Made by a program: the position numbers and the translations under genes
Assembly (NCBI GenBank): GCA_039028975.1
Contig: JBCCHB010000061.1
Span: 25,988 to 89,987, forward strand
Length of the DNA: 64,000 nt
Origin: JAHBNG01 sp039028975
GTDB lineage: Bacteria; Chloroflexota; Anaerolineae; Caldilineales; Caldilineaceae
Direction of reading: 5' to 3'
Shown: positions 27,064 to 35,588 of the stretch, piece after piece
Layout of the letters: each line of letters starts with the position of its first letter
Position numbering within the stretch: the first letter of the stretch is position 1
The notes under the pieces: generated by a model
The model's database searches: none
Seen by the model: only the letters and a program-made list of their open reading frames with translations
What the model was told of the DNA's origin: nothing

Positions 27064-27915
27064 ATGAAAAAAACTTTATTCAACAGCTCCTATCTATTGC
27101 TTATGGTTCTCGTGAGCTTGCTCTTTACTGCGGTATCCAGCGGATGTGGCGTTGTCGATCTGCCCCAAGTACCTGAAATACCCGAACTGCCAGATATTCC
27201 TGGCTTGCCCCAATCGTTGGATGAGCTAACCGAACAGATTCCTGGAATTCTTGATGAGTTGGAGATTCCCGATCTGAGCGGTATTGCTAATCTCCCTGAT
27301 CTTTCTGATCTGCCAGGGTTTACTACGGAGCCAGGGGTGATCTCCTTCCAAGGACCTACGGAAAAGCGTATCAACATCGGAGAGACCATACCAGGGACCG
27401 ATATTCAGCTAACTTCCATCGATGATCAGGGCGCCAACTTCCAAATTGCTGGCTATAATTCTAGACGTGCAACAGGTGACTCACTGGACTTTGATGGCGG
27501 TTGGTCGGGCCTGGATGGCATTACGTACACCGTCCGACTGCGTATCTACCGCATAGGTAGTGAAAGCGTACGCGCTGCGGGTGTGCATCAGATGGTCATT
27601 CAAAATATTCAACCGGTGGCTGGCCCGGTCCCCCAGCATGATCAATATTTGCGGGTTCCCTTTTCAATTGCAGCCAACAGTGGAGAAAATCTCAAGGGAT
27701 TAACCATCGGTTACGTCGGTTCGGCAGACAGAGGAGGAGAGTTGAGCGGCTTGTCTGGGGACGAGTATCCATTCCGTAAAATAGGAGATAGTATTTCTTG
27801 GGAAGGCACCGTACGCAATGATATTCCTGTACGCTATTCGCTGCGGGTTCTCTATTATGGTGCTAACAGCATCCGTGTGGGCGGGACGGTCGCTGTGTAT
27901 CTTCCAGGTCTATAG
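27064..27915 (+). CDS. Putative lipoprotein, beta-rich, unknown function
   Basis: 283 residues. A signal peptide with S-S-G-C at about residues 25-28 indicates lipidation. Residues 30-90 are a low-complexity L-P-D/P-E-L-P spacer rich in P, L, D and E. The remaining 190 residues look like a beta-sandwich (repeated I-x-V-R-L-R-I-Y and Y-S-L-R-V-L-Y-Y strands), ending V-A-V-Y-L-P-G-L. I do not recognise the family. The next gene starts 23 bp downstream and is also envelope-associated, suggesting an operon. Confidence 0.8.
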   Translation: MKKTLFNSSYLLLMVLVSLLFTAVSSGCGVVDLPQVPEIPELPDIPGLPQSLDELTEQIPGILDELEIPDLSGIANLPDLSDLPGFTTEPGVISFQGPTEKRINIGETIPGTDIQLTSIDDQGANFQIAGYNSRRATGDSLDFDGGWSGLDGITYTVRLRIYRIGSESVRAAGVHQMVIQNIQPVAGPVPQHDQYLRVPFSIAANSGENLKGLTIGYVGSADRGGELSGLSGDEYPFRKIGDSISWEGTVRNDIPVRYSLRVLYYGANSIRVGGTVAVYLPGL

Positions 27916-27938
27916 AACATAGAAAATTTAAGAATAAG

Positions 27939-28805
27939 ATGTCCAAGACCCATACCGATAAACAGTATTTGGCCAGGTATCATCCAATTGTCGATAATGA
28001 CGGTTGGCCGGTTGCCAATTTAATTATCTTAATCGATCGGATTCACAAAGGCCCGTCTCGAGCTGAGCTACATATTGATGTCGAAGCGCCTGACTATGCC
28101 GAGGAAGTCGCTCTTCGTGAGGCCCAGGGAATTTTGGCCAGGCAATATAAGACAACTGTGGCTGGTGAGGGCAAGCTCGAGTTGCGGCTGATGCGAGTGG
28201 AGCAGTATCGTGATACCACTCATTTAGACATTACCATAGTCGAAAAAGATGACTCACACCCTTTGTGGAGTTATACATTGCTCATGGCTGTAGTTGCTTT
28301 GGCAATGATTGGCATTGGCCTAGGGTGGGGATTGGTAACGCTCTTTGGTAGCATACCTGATCAAGAAGGTCGTGTGCCGTTGAGCGTTCCGGCTGTACAA
28401 GCGGAGACAGGTCAGCTAAGCGATAGCAATCCTCAATCTATAGACAGCAATGGTATAGCAAACGGTGCAGAGCAGACTATTTCTTCTGGGGGGGTTGACC
28501 CAAGCCTCCCCCAGACAAATGACCTGCCCCCAAGCAAAAATGCCCATAACGGTTTAGTGCTTGGGCAACGAGTTCGGGTTCTCCCTGGGACCGCATTAAC
28601 TTTGCGCACCGAGCCTGGTGCAGATTCGGGCGAAGGCGTTGGCTACATGCAAGATGAAGAACAGGCAACGATTGTTGGAGGCCCTTATTGGGTACAAGGT
28701 GATAGCGATACCATCGTCTGGTGGTTTGTAGAGCTAGACGATGGAAAGGCATTTTGGGCACCCGCCAATGATAGCAACCTTAGGTTACTGGAGCCGATGC
28801 CTTAG
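27939..28805 (+). CDS. Single-pass membrane protein with SH3-like extracellular domain
   Basis: 288 residues. A cytoplasmic N-terminal domain of about 105 residues precedes one membrane segment (about 108-132). A low-complexity S/N/P/G linker leads to a C-terminal SH3b-like module (L-G-Q-R-V-R-V-L-P-G, then L-T-L-R-T-E-P-G and W-W-F-V-E-L-D-D-G). Bacterial SH3 modules often bind cell-wall peptides. Co-oriented with the lipoprotein gene at 27064; a shared envelope role is inference. Weak ribosome binding site. Confidence 0.78.
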   Translation: MSKTHTDKQYLARYHPIVDNDGWPVANLIILIDRIHKGPSRAELHIDVEAPDYAEEVALREAQGILARQYKTTVAGEGKLELRLMRVEQYRDTTHLDITIVEKDDSHPLWSYTLLMAVVALAMIGIGLGWGLVTLFGSIPDQEGRVPLSVPAVQAETGQLSDSNPQSIDSNGIANGAEQTISSGGVDPSLPQTNDLPPSKNAHNGLVLGQRVRVLPGTALTLRTEPGADSGEGVGYMQDEEQATIVGGPYWVQGDSDTIVWWFVELDDGKAFWAPANDSNLRLLEPMP

Positions 28806-28811
28806 TAGCTT

Positions 28812-29459
28812 CTATAACGTTTCACTTGGATAATCCCGGCAATCCACATTAAGCCACCCAGACTTAAATGGCTTGACCAGTTCCGCCTCCGGCTCAAATT
28901 GGTGACGCCAGATGCAGCCGTTGTCATTGCCCAAAAGATGAAGCGAAACCGATGTTTCATCCGAAGTTGTCTTCACCCGATGAATATCGTTCTCCGGCAA
29001 CAATTCATAAAAATCACCTGGTTTCAGCACATTCGTCTCGCTCACTTCCAGGTTGGCATGATCGTGCTGGCTGCCATCATCTTGGCGGGCAAATACATCC
29101 TCATCCTGTTCCCCCTTGTATAGACCCACTAGGCCCCACGCTAGATGATCATGGACTGGTGTTTGGGCACCGGGCGGAAGAACTAACGCCGAAAAGGCCA
29201 GCCCACCATCCCCAGCTCTGTAGAGCAGCCACATACCAGTCCGGCCCCCCATTCCACTTTCACCTTCACTTTTTGCGGGTTCTTGGTAAGTCTCAGGTAG
29301 CCAGGTCTGATCATTGAGTAGCGTCTCAAAATGGGGGCGAATGCGCGCCACAATCTCTCGTGGATTGACTATTTGCCCTCGAATTTCATTGACGTTTTCA
29401 ATAAAATTCCGCATCATCGGTACATCCAACAGCCACTCATCAGCGTATGTTACAGACAT
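28812..29459 (-). CDS. Cysteine dioxygenase-like cupin metalloenzyme
   Basis: 215 residues of the small-thiol dioxygenase cupin family. The first cupin motif P-V-H-D-H-L-A-W-G-L-V-G supplies two iron-binding histidines and the later I-H-R-V supplies the third (3-His site). P-P-G precedes the motif as usual. Family members oxidise cysteine, 3-mercaptopropionate or related thiols with O2. Which thiol is used cannot be told. GGAGAAAACCAT precedes the ATG. Confidence 0.82.
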   Translation of the reverse strand: MSVTYADEWLLDVPMMRNFIENVNEIRGQIVNPREIVARIRPHFETLLNDQTWLPETYQEPAKSEGESGMGGRTGMWLLYRAGDGGLAFSALVLPPGAQTPVHDHLAWGLVGLYKGEQDEDVFARQDDGSQHDHANLEVSETNVLKPGDFYELLPENDIHRVKTTSDETSVSLHLLGNDNGCIWRHQFEPEAELVKPFKSGWLNVDCRDYPSETL

Positions 29460-29564
29460 ATGGTTTTCTCCAAATTAATTTGATATATGCAGCGGACCGT
29501 ATTAGGAACAACATCAACAGTGCCCGGCTCTGGACTAAACGACCAAGCGACTGCCGACCTTTGT

Positions 29565-30845
29565 TCATTGATTCCAAAAGCCATTGTCCTCTTCAGTTTC
29601 GGCCCATAGTCGTTCAAACTCTTCAAAGAAGGCCGCCGTAAAATCTGCATCGTGGACGATGATCAGATTCTCATCGTTCTGTCGATTGGCACTACCCGTG
29701 AAGTTGAATGAACCCAATACGGTGGTCTGGCGATCAACAATGATAACTTTATGGTGCATAATGTAGGGATTGCCGTCAGTACGAACCGTTAGCGTGTCAA
29801 TACCTGATTCAAGCATAATGGGATAGTAGCCGCCTTGGGCTGTGGCCCCAAACGTCTCGAAGATACCTCGTGTATCCACGCCCGCCTCCGCCCGCCCCAG
29901 CATGGCCTCACCAATATCTTCGTTGGTGAAGCTGAACGCCATGAAGAGAATCTCTTCTTGGGCGCGTGCTACTGTACGCGCAATGGCATTCACCAACTTT
30001 TTTTCTGGAGCAAAGTAGTTCTCAACAGTAACCCCCTGGATGGTCATCTCTTCATGGGGCGTGGCGTTGAGTGAATCCGGCCCAAAACTGCGATCAATAT
30101 ACATCTCATCCATCTCTGCGCGATAATTTTCGGCAAGTTTCGGTGAGGTAAAGCGGACCAAATGGTTGTTGTTACAATAAAATCCATTTGAGGTGAAATT
30201 GAGGGAGCCAGTCCAAACGGTCTGCTGATCAAGTATGATGAATTTGTTGTGCATCAGCGCCCGACGCTTATCTTCGACCACGCTGATTCCATGACGACGC
30301 ATTCGGCGAATTCCCGACTGATCGCTATGATTGTCATCCGTCACGGCACGAACTGGAAGCTCCTGCTGAGAAAGTTCTATGAGGGCATTGACAATGGGTT
30401 CAGAATCGAGATCAAAGGCAGCGATATCGACTTGCTCTTGGGCTGCTAATAGATCGGCCGCGACGATCTCATCAATACCGCCGTGACGCTCTTCTTCTGG
30501 CGGGCAACTAGGTTGGGTAAAGTAGATCTGATACCACGGTCTTGCCGGTTGAGTAACGCCACCTTCACCACTTGTATCCTCTTCTCCGCTTCCGGTTTCT
30601 ACTTCGCCGCCAGGAGCCTTCTCATCATCACCATAGACAATGAGCGGCGGATCATCCGGCAGGAGAATCTTTTGTGCCTCGGGCAATGCATCAGCTACGT
30701 CTTGTATCAGATCATCCAGGGGCTCAGTCTCAACATCAAAAAAGATAACCACACCTAGCAAAATTACCACAACGAGGAGAAATAGGTAGGCTAGTTTGCC
30801 AATCAGGGGGCGCTGATTTTCAGAAGAATCAGTCGATCTGGTCAT
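29565..30845 (-). CDS. Membrane-anchored phospholipase D-like protein
   Basis: 426 residues. An N-terminal membrane segment (about 14-36) and acidic linker precede two PLD domains, each with an intact H-x-K-x(4)-D motif: M-H-N-K-F-I-I-L-D followed by G-S-L-N-F-T, and M-H-H-K-V-I-I-V-D followed by G-S-F-N-F-T. The pair forms one active site for phosphodiester cleavage (phospholipid or nucleic acid). Its ATG overlaps the stop of the S51 fusion gene upstream (ATGA), so the two are translationally coupled. The longer frame to 30896 is inside that gene and is rejected. Confidence 0.9.
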   Translation of the reverse strand: MTRSTDSSENQRPLIGKLAYLFLLVVVILLGVVIFFDVETEPLDDLIQDVADALPEAQKILLPDDPPLIVYGDDEKAPGGEVETGSGEEDTSGEGGVTQPARPWYQIYFTQPSCPPEEERHGGIDEIVAADLLAAQEQVDIAAFDLDSEPIVNALIELSQQELPVRAVTDDNHSDQSGIRRMRRHGISVVEDKRRALMHNKFIILDQQTVWTGSLNFTSNGFYCNNNHLVRFTSPKLAENYRAEMDEMYIDRSFGPDSLNATPHEEMTIQGVTVENYFAPEKKLVNAIARTVARAQEEILFMAFSFTNEDIGEAMLGRAEAGVDTRGIFETFGATAQGGYYPIMLESGIDTLTVRTDGNPYIMHHKVIIVDRQTTVLGSFNFTGSANRQNDENLIIVHDADFTAAFFEEFERLWAETEEDNGFWNQ

Positions 30846-31939
30846 TCCTTCAATTGCTCCAATATCGAACCTTCGCGTGTATCTCGGACAGACCAACCAT
30901 TGGCTTCGATCTCATCCCGAAGTTCGTCAGAGCGAAGCCAGTTCTTCTCTCGGCGCGCCTGTTCCCGTTCTTCGGTTAAGCTGACCACCTTCGCCGTTGG
31001 TACGGAAACCGCTTGACGTTCTGCTTGAATCTGAGCAAGCTTGCTTTGAACGCGCTGCCAAATTTCCTCTGGAATCTTATCACTTTTTGCCTGAATCTGA
31101 AATGCACCAAGGGCCTGAATAGGGAACGATTCACCACGACCAAAGACGGATTGAACATCATCACGGATAATGGTCACACTTCCTTGACCCATGACTCGAC
31201 AGATTTCTTCGCGGATGTCAATGCAGAGGGCCGTATACTCATCTAGACCCACAATTGTATACCCACTCCTGTCGGAAGAGATGTCATCAGAATAGATGGC
31301 GTCAAGCTGGGACTTTAATCGACCAAAACGCTCTTGGCCTAAGTAGCAGCGACTGGTATCCAATGCTTGCCCGCCATCATTGTTATTCCAATGAGGAACA
31401 AAGATAAGTGAAAGTCCATAGGTTCCAAAGAAGTCAAGCCCACTCTTCCAATGGAGTTCTTCGCCGACTTTATAGATTTCATAGACGGGCATGGTCTGCT
31501 GGCTGCATGCCAAAGAAGCCGCACTTGCGAAAATAAGGGTTGTTCCCATCTGGTGGCATGCTTGCAATGTGTGCCAGGCGACGCTGTTTTGGAGCTGTCG
31601 TACTGTGTAGGTGGGGCTACCTGGCCCCATAAAGAGAACATCTGCTCCGTACATGGGTTCCAAAATAGCTGGATCCTCGGTCGAAAAGGGAGACCCCCGT
31701 TTACGGGCGGGAATAATGGCGACCTGGGGATCATAGTTTTGTAGATGCTTTTTGAGATACTCTCCAATTTGTCCAGCTACATCTGCGGAATTTGGTTCAA
31801 AGCCCGCAGGGGTTTCAAGTATGGCATTCCGTATCGGTTTTTCCATCTGTTGAAAAAGCCAATCGTATGTTTTACGAATAGACGGGGACGTTTCGCCTGA
31901 GCCAAGCAGAATGATCTGGCCTGGGTGGGTCTCTATCAT
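30842..31939 (-). CDS. Peptidase S51 (cyanophycinase-like) fused to CysRS-like C-terminal tail
   Basis: 365 residues. Residues about 1-290 follow the S51 plan: I-I-L-L-G-S-G-E-T-S at the start, a G-P-G-S-P-T-Y binding loop, and A-S-A-A-S-L-A-C at the nucleophile elbow, where the serine replaces the textbook S-A-G of cyanophycinases. The last 45 residues (R-E-Q-A-R-R-E-K-N-W then D-E-L-R-D-E-I and V-R-D-T-R-E-G-S) match the extreme C-terminal helical domain of cysteinyl-tRNA synthetases. GGAGAAACACAA precedes the ATG. Coupled to a PLD gene. Substrate unknown. Confidence 0.82.
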   Translation of the reverse strand: MIETHPGQIILLGSGETSPSIRKTYDWLFQQMEKPIRNAILETPAGFEPNSADVAGQIGEYLKKHLQNYDPQVAIIPARKRGSPFSTEDPAILEPMYGADVLFMGPGSPTYTVRQLQNSVAWHTLQACHQMGTTLIFASAASLACSQQTMPVYEIYKVGEELHWKSGLDFFGTYGLSLIFVPHWNNNDGGQALDTSRCYLGQERFGRLKSQLDAIYSDDISSDRSGYTIVGLDEYTALCIDIREEICRVMGQGSVTIIRDDVQSVFGRGESFPIQALGAFQIQAKSDKIPEEIWQRVQSKLAQIQAERQAVSVPTAKVVSLTEEREQARREKNWLRSDELRDEIEANGWSVRDTREGSILEQLKE

Positions 31940-31959
31940 TTGTGTTTCTCCAGAATAGT

Positions 31960-32054
31960 TATGCTGCGGTCGCTTTGCAAGCGGAGCAAAGTATACAGTG
32001 AAATTGCTCTGTCATGGTTTTGAAAACAGCTGTTTTCAAAGAGAGCCGAGTATA
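31960..32054. repeat. Family B palindromic element, copy 1 (95 bp)
   Basis: Ends TATGCTGCGGTCGCTTTG and CAAAGAGAGCCGAGTATA are imperfect inverted repeats. GTTTTGAAAACAGCTGTTTTC lies near the right arm. It is 20 bp upstream of the S51 fusion gene start. Confidence 0.7.
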
Positions 32055-32102
32055 TATTTACAGTTGCGAAACAGTTGCGAAAGCAAACTTAATAAATATA
32101 TA

Positions 32103-33008
32103 TCAAGACCAAATTCCACTCTGTAAGGTATCTAGGAAAAGCTCTGCTAGTTGTTTGGGGCGATGTACATGAATATCGTGATCTGTTTCGGGAAACCACT
32201 GAGTCTGGGATGTTAGGAGTGCTGATGTGGCGGCGTCGATCTGTGCTTTTTTCACCTTTAAACGGGCAGAGTTGCTGCCATTATCAGCCGCACAAATTAA
32301 TACAGGTACTGTCACCTTTGGGTAGAATTCTGAAGGTCGCTGTTCCCAAAGTGAACGCAAAATCATCATATGACGCGGCAAAGTTAACCAGGGCCGAACC
32401 GTTTCATCGGGTAGAACTTCAAAATTTGCTAATGTTCCCTCGATCCCCACTTCCTCCCACTCTGGATGAAAAGAACGCAGACGCTCCTTCATTACCATGT
32501 AGGGGGTACCAGCCAGCTTGGGAGGGCGAAGCTCTTTTTCAATTTGCTCCCACGTTGCATTAGGACGCATCTGTAAATCTAGATATCCCCCATCGATAAA
32601 AGCCAGCCCGCGAACCGCTTCCGGATAGATTGCGCCGAAAGCCAAGGCGACGTTTCCGCCCCAAGACTGACCGGCTAAAATCGGCTGATTGAGGCCCAAT
32701 GCCTTCATTAGAAGGTGTAGATCCTCTGCCACTGTAGCAAAATCATATCCCCCATCTGGTTTGTCGCTCAATCCATGCCCTCGTTGATCCACGCTAATCA
32801 CAGTCTGGCCAGCATCGGCAAGGTGACTCGCTACTTGATCCCATGTACGGGCATTACTAGATAATCCGTGGATTAGGACAAAAGTTGGATCATCAGCGGC
32901 ATAGTGGTGAATGTTCAGTCTCAGCCCACTGTGATCCTTATTTTCTGCTCTAGTGTCAGCATCAGACCGGATCTCAATTTGACGATTGATTCCATGAATT
33001 TTAGACAT
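32103..33008 (-). CDS. Alpha/beta hydrolase
   Basis: 301 residues with the canonical fold. The oxyanion H-G-L-S-S-N-A-R-T-W comes first, then D-Q-R-G-H-G-L-S-D-K-P, the nucleophile elbow G-Q-S-W-G-G and a cap domain. The catalytic histidine is in T-D-H-D-I-H-V-H and the acid probably sits in I-C-A-A-D-N-G. Substrate not predictable. The gene ends 49 bp after a family B element. Monocistronic. Confidence 0.9.
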   Translation of the reverse strand: MSKIHGINRQIEIRSDADTRAENKDHSGLRLNIHHYAADDPTFVLIHGLSSNARTWDQVASHLADAGQTVISVDQRGHGLSDKPDGGYDFATVAEDLHLLMKALGLNQPILAGQSWGGNVALAFGAIYPEAVRGLAFIDGGYLDLQMRPNATWEQIEKELRPPKLAGTPYMVMKERLRSFHPEWEEVGIEGTLANFEVLPDETVRPWLTLPRHMMILRSLWEQRPSEFYPKVTVPVLICAADNGSNSARLKVKKAQIDAATSALLTSQTQWFPETDHDIHVHRPKQLAELFLDTLQSGIWS

Positions 33009-33100
33009 TAGACAAACATATACCGTATACTTTGCAAAAGGTTGACATTTAAAATTTTTGTGTTACTATCTGTACCTAACTCGGCTAATTCAATACTCGT

Positions 33101-33178
33101 TAGATCGCAACGTCGCTCTGTTTGGTTGCAATCGCTTGCGACGGAATCGAAAAATCTCTCACTGACATTGCGCTCTAC
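33101..33178. repeat. Family C inverted repeat, copy 2
   Basis: Read on the minus strand it begins TAGAGCGCAATGTCAGTGAG, then AGATTTTTCGATTCC, and ends GACGTTGCGATCTA, matching the copy at 23745-23803 in order, with about 20 extra bases before the right arm. It lies directly beside a family A element upstream of the fur-type gene. Confidence 0.6.
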
Positions 33179-33187
33179 TAATACTAG

Positions 33188-33279
33188 CATAGATGGCCAG
33201 AAAAGCTCTGTCCTCCCTTCTCGAAATTTTCCAGAGTGACTGGTCAAGAGTCGGGACAAGACCTTTCTGGCGAACTATA
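33188..33279. repeat. Family A palindromic element, copy 4 (92 bp, inverted)
   Basis: CATAGATGGCCAGAAAAGCT at the left and CTTTCTGGCGAACTATA at the right. Short form without the CCCCATCTTCACGG segment. It ends 24 bp before the ATG of the Fur-family gene; the frame of that gene happens to stay open through the element, which is not evidence for a longer protein. Confidence 0.8.
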
Positions 33280-33303
33280 GAAGATGGATTCTTAGTGAGG
33301 AAT

Positions 33304-33759
33304 ATGAGCGAACAGAAAGATCTCATCGGTGATCTGCGAGAGAGGGGTACCAGGGTTACGCCGCAGCGTGCCATTATCCTTTCCGCAATTGAAAAGCTTC
33401 CTGGACATTTCACCGCCGATGAGATCTTTGGTGAAGTTCAGAAAGTAAGCAGGCATATTAGTTTGGCTACGGTTTATCGTACACTGGATATGCTGCAAGC
33501 TATGCAGCTTGTTTCCGAGTCCCATATGGGAACGTCGACAACCCATTATGCCCTGATTACGCATGCCAATCACCATCATGCTGTTTGTCGAAATTGCCAA
33601 TGTACAATTGAGCTACCTGCCAATTTATTTGAGCCAGTTGTGGAAACGCTAGCAGTCGATCACAACTTTGTTGCCGACGTCAACCATTTGGTTATCTTTG
33701 GTTGGTGTCAACACTGCCGAGAAAATATTCTTGGCTCTGGCATTGACGATCCTGCATAG
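33304..33759 (+). CDS. Fur-family metalloregulator
   Basis: 151 residues. The N-terminal winged helix has G-T-R-V-T-P-Q-R, H-F-T-A-D-E-I and A-T-V-Y-R-T-L-D-M-L (recognition helix). The C-terminal dimerisation domain has the H-H-H-A-V-C-x-x-C motif and a second C-Q-H-C pair, i.e. a structural Cys4 zinc site with a histidine-rich sensory site. Whether it senses Fe, Zn, Mn or peroxide cannot be told. ATG 33304 follows GTGAGGAAT. The frame extends to 33193 only because a repeat is open in that frame. Confidence 0.93.
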   Translation: MSEQKDLIGDLRERGTRVTPQRAIILSAIEKLPGHFTADEIFGEVQKVSRHISLATVYRTLDMLQAMQLVSESHMGTSTTHYALITHANHHHAVCRNCQCTIELPANLFEPVVETLAVDHNFVADVNHLVIFGWCQHCRENILGSGIDDPA

Positions 33760-33776
33760 TTGGAAGCCTGCATGGA

Positions 33777-34271
33777 TTATCCCCCTATCACCCGTATTTC
33801 AGCTATCCATTTTACCTGCTTAAGGGCATCATCAACTTCATTGGGTACGATAAGACGAACCAATCCCTCTTGACGTAATAGCGGACGACCATTTATCGTC
33901 AACGCCAATAAAATCGGTCTATCTATGGTTTCATCTATCACCTCATGGGCATAGATTCTTGTGCCAAACCCATCACCACTGACAATTTCTAGCGACTGCC
34001 ATCCTTCTTGCTCTATTTGTTGAGCCAGCAACAGTGTCGACAAGGTAGGGCCACCAAATTGAAACGGTCCAGTAGTGCCATGCCCGGTGCTGACAATATA
34101 GCAATCATCTAACTCGGTTTGCGGCAAAGTTGCTAGATAGGAAGGGCTTAATTGGTTTTGCAATTCAACTTTATCGGCAGTGGCTTTATTGATAAATAGA
34201 AGGAACGCATCGGAAGAAGGAGGGGCCGGATTGGGCGAATGCTCATGAGGGTGAAGTGGATCTGCGGACAT
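33777..34271 (-). CDS. Small sulfite-oxidase-fold (molybdopterin-dependent) domain protein
   Basis: 164 residues resembling only part of the oxidoreductase molybdopterin-binding domain (PF00174): S-G-D-G-F-G-T-R, then P-I-L-L-A-L-T-I-N-G-R-P-L and V-R-L-I-V-P-N-E with V-K-W-I-A-E-I at the end. The cofactor-liganding cysteine expected upstream is not obvious (the only C is in D-D-C-Y-I-V), so it may be a non-catalytic or truncated version. Convergent with the Fur-family gene. A family A element lies 83 bp upstream. Confidence 0.72.
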   Translation of the reverse strand: MSADPLHPHEHSPNPAPPSSDAFLLFINKATADKVELQNQLSPSYLATLPQTELDDCYIVSTGHGTTGPFQFGGPTLSTLLLAQQIEQEGWQSLEIVSGDGFGTRIYAHEVIDETIDRPILLALTINGRPLLRQEGLVRLIVPNEVDDALKQVKWIAEIRVIGG

Positions 34272-34353
34272 AGTTTTGCGTAGCTTGTAGATAGCGGATT
34301 GATGTATAGTGGCGGTCGTGATAGAGTTCCATCGGTACTTGAAGAAAAAGTGC

Positions 34354-34453
34354 TATACTTCGCCAGGAAAGTCTTATCCCGACTATTAACCAATTCACTC
34401 TGAAAAATTTCGAGAAGGGAGGACATCCCGTCTTCACGGTGCTGGCCATCTAT
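34354..34453. repeat. Family A palindromic element, copy 5 (100 bp)
   Basis: TATACTTCGCCAGGAAAGTC at the left and GCTGGCCATCTAT at the right, intermediate in length, containing GGACATCCCGTCTTCACGG. Same orientation as copy 1. Confidence 0.78.
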
Positions 34454-34497
34454 CTCGATGCGGAGCCTGAGTAGATTACCTAGTGTCAGAGAGCATA

Positions 34498-34525
34498 GGG
34501 TACCTTCTTAAAGAGTAAGGTACCC
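34498..34525 (-). terminator. Hairpin after coxG-like gene, possible terminator
   Basis: GGGTACCTT (34498-34506) and AAGGTACCC (34517-34525) form a perfect 9-bp stem with a 10-nt loop, 25 nt beyond the stop of the minus-strand gene. No T run follows on that strand, so termination strength is uncertain. Confidence 0.4.
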
Positions 34526-34549
34526 GCTTACCAAAATCCATTCCGCAGA

Positions 34550-35239
34550 TTATCCGCCGAACAATGCACCTAGCCCAGAGGCAAGAAGGGCAACAATAAC
34601 CGTAACCACAATCGCGCCAACGCCAAGCGTATAGGGCAGATAGCGGTCACTTAGGTACTGAGAGACGCCTTCATTGCCGGAAATGTTTTGTACAATATCG
34701 CTAACTGTATCTTTGGCCACATCTGCAGCAACGGTTGCAGCTACGCCAACGGCCGATGGTGCAGCGATTTCTGGAACTTCTTCGCCAGCCTTGCCAGCAA
34801 CCTTTGCCTGAATTTGTGCATCCAATGCCTGAAGGCCCTGTCTGGTTAAAGATTTGGCGCTGCTGTCAATCAATCGTTGGCCTACACCAGCGATTTTACC
34901 TCCCACTTGGGCTTCACCACTATAGTTCATCAACGTACCTTCATCAGAGTCTGATAGGGTCACGTCGCCGCCACCATTGAGAAAACCTGCTGGCCCTTGC
35001 CCATTGACAGACATATGGTAGCTATCAGGTTCATTGATATCGGATAGTTCAATCCCACCATCAAACTTGCCTTGGACTGGTCCAACCCGCACATTGAGGG
35101 CCGCTTCATATTGGTTCTCTCCAACCTTCTCCAACTTTTCGCCACCGGGTATTGCCTTGGAGAGGGCATCTGGATCCATCAACGTCTCCCAGACAATCTC
35201 TCTGGGGGCTTCAAACGTATAACTTCCCTCAATCTTCAT
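34550..35239 (-). CDS. coxG: CoxG/SRPBCC-family protein with C-terminal membrane anchor
   Basis: 229 residues. Residues 1-145 are the CoxG-type SRPBCC fold (I-E-G-S-Y-T-F-E-A-P, then W-x-x-L-M-D-P-D-A-L-x-x-A-I-P-G, and the Y-S-G-E-A-Q-V-G-G-K-I-A motif). An A/V-rich linker and a terminal hydrophobic helix (about 205-225) follow. CoxG anchors CO dehydrogenase to the membrane or recruits quinone to the enzyme. No Cox structural genes are adjacent, though two molybdenum-hydroxylase FAD subunits (13959, 45237) are in the window. AAGGAAC precedes the start. Confidence 0.87.
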   Translation of the reverse strand: MKIEGSYTFEAPREIVWETLMDPDALSKAIPGGEKLEKVGENQYEAALNVRVGPVQGKFDGGIELSDINEPDSYHMSVNGQGPAGFLNGGGDVTLSDSDEGTLMNYSGEAQVGGKIAGVGQRLIDSSAKSLTRQGLQALDAQIQAKVAGKAGEEVPEIAAPSAVGVAATVAADVAKDTVSDIVQNISGNEGVSQYLSDRYLPYTLGVGAIVVTVIVALLASGLGALFGG

Positions 35240-35353
35240 CAGTATCCGTTCCTTGTTTGGTCTTTATTTATTCAATTAGCAGACCGTAGCAGCCAAGTTC
35301 TGTCCAGCCCCTGTTGTGTATCCTTTGGGGCCACACTGAGATCTGCTGAGACA

Positions 35354-35445
35354 TATACTCGCCAGAAAAGTCTTGTCCCGACTCTTGAGCAATTCCCTCT
35401 GAGAAATTCCGGGAAGGGAGGACAGAACGTTTCTGGCCATTTATA
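35354..35445. repeat. Family A palindromic element, copy 6 (92 bp)
   Basis: TATACTCGCCAGAAAAGTCT at the left and CGTTTCTGGCCATTTATA at the right. Short form, and with copy 3 closest to a consensus. Upstream of the minus-strand coxG-like gene by 114 bp. Confidence 0.8.
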
Positions 35446-35588
35446 AAACTACGCTTATCGACACAGCCGTAGGTAAGTAGTTTCTCTAGTATACAATAGA
35501 AATTGTTGGAGCGCCTATTCATAGCGGTGGATGGGAGCATCTCAACAACCCACAATGTCGATGGCGTGGATCAATCTAAAAGAAACTA

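Noticed and set aside
33193..33303. N-terminal extension of the Fur-family protein
   Set aside because: Encoded entirely by a palindromic repeat; the ATG at 33304 has a ribosome binding site and begins where Fur proteins normally begin.
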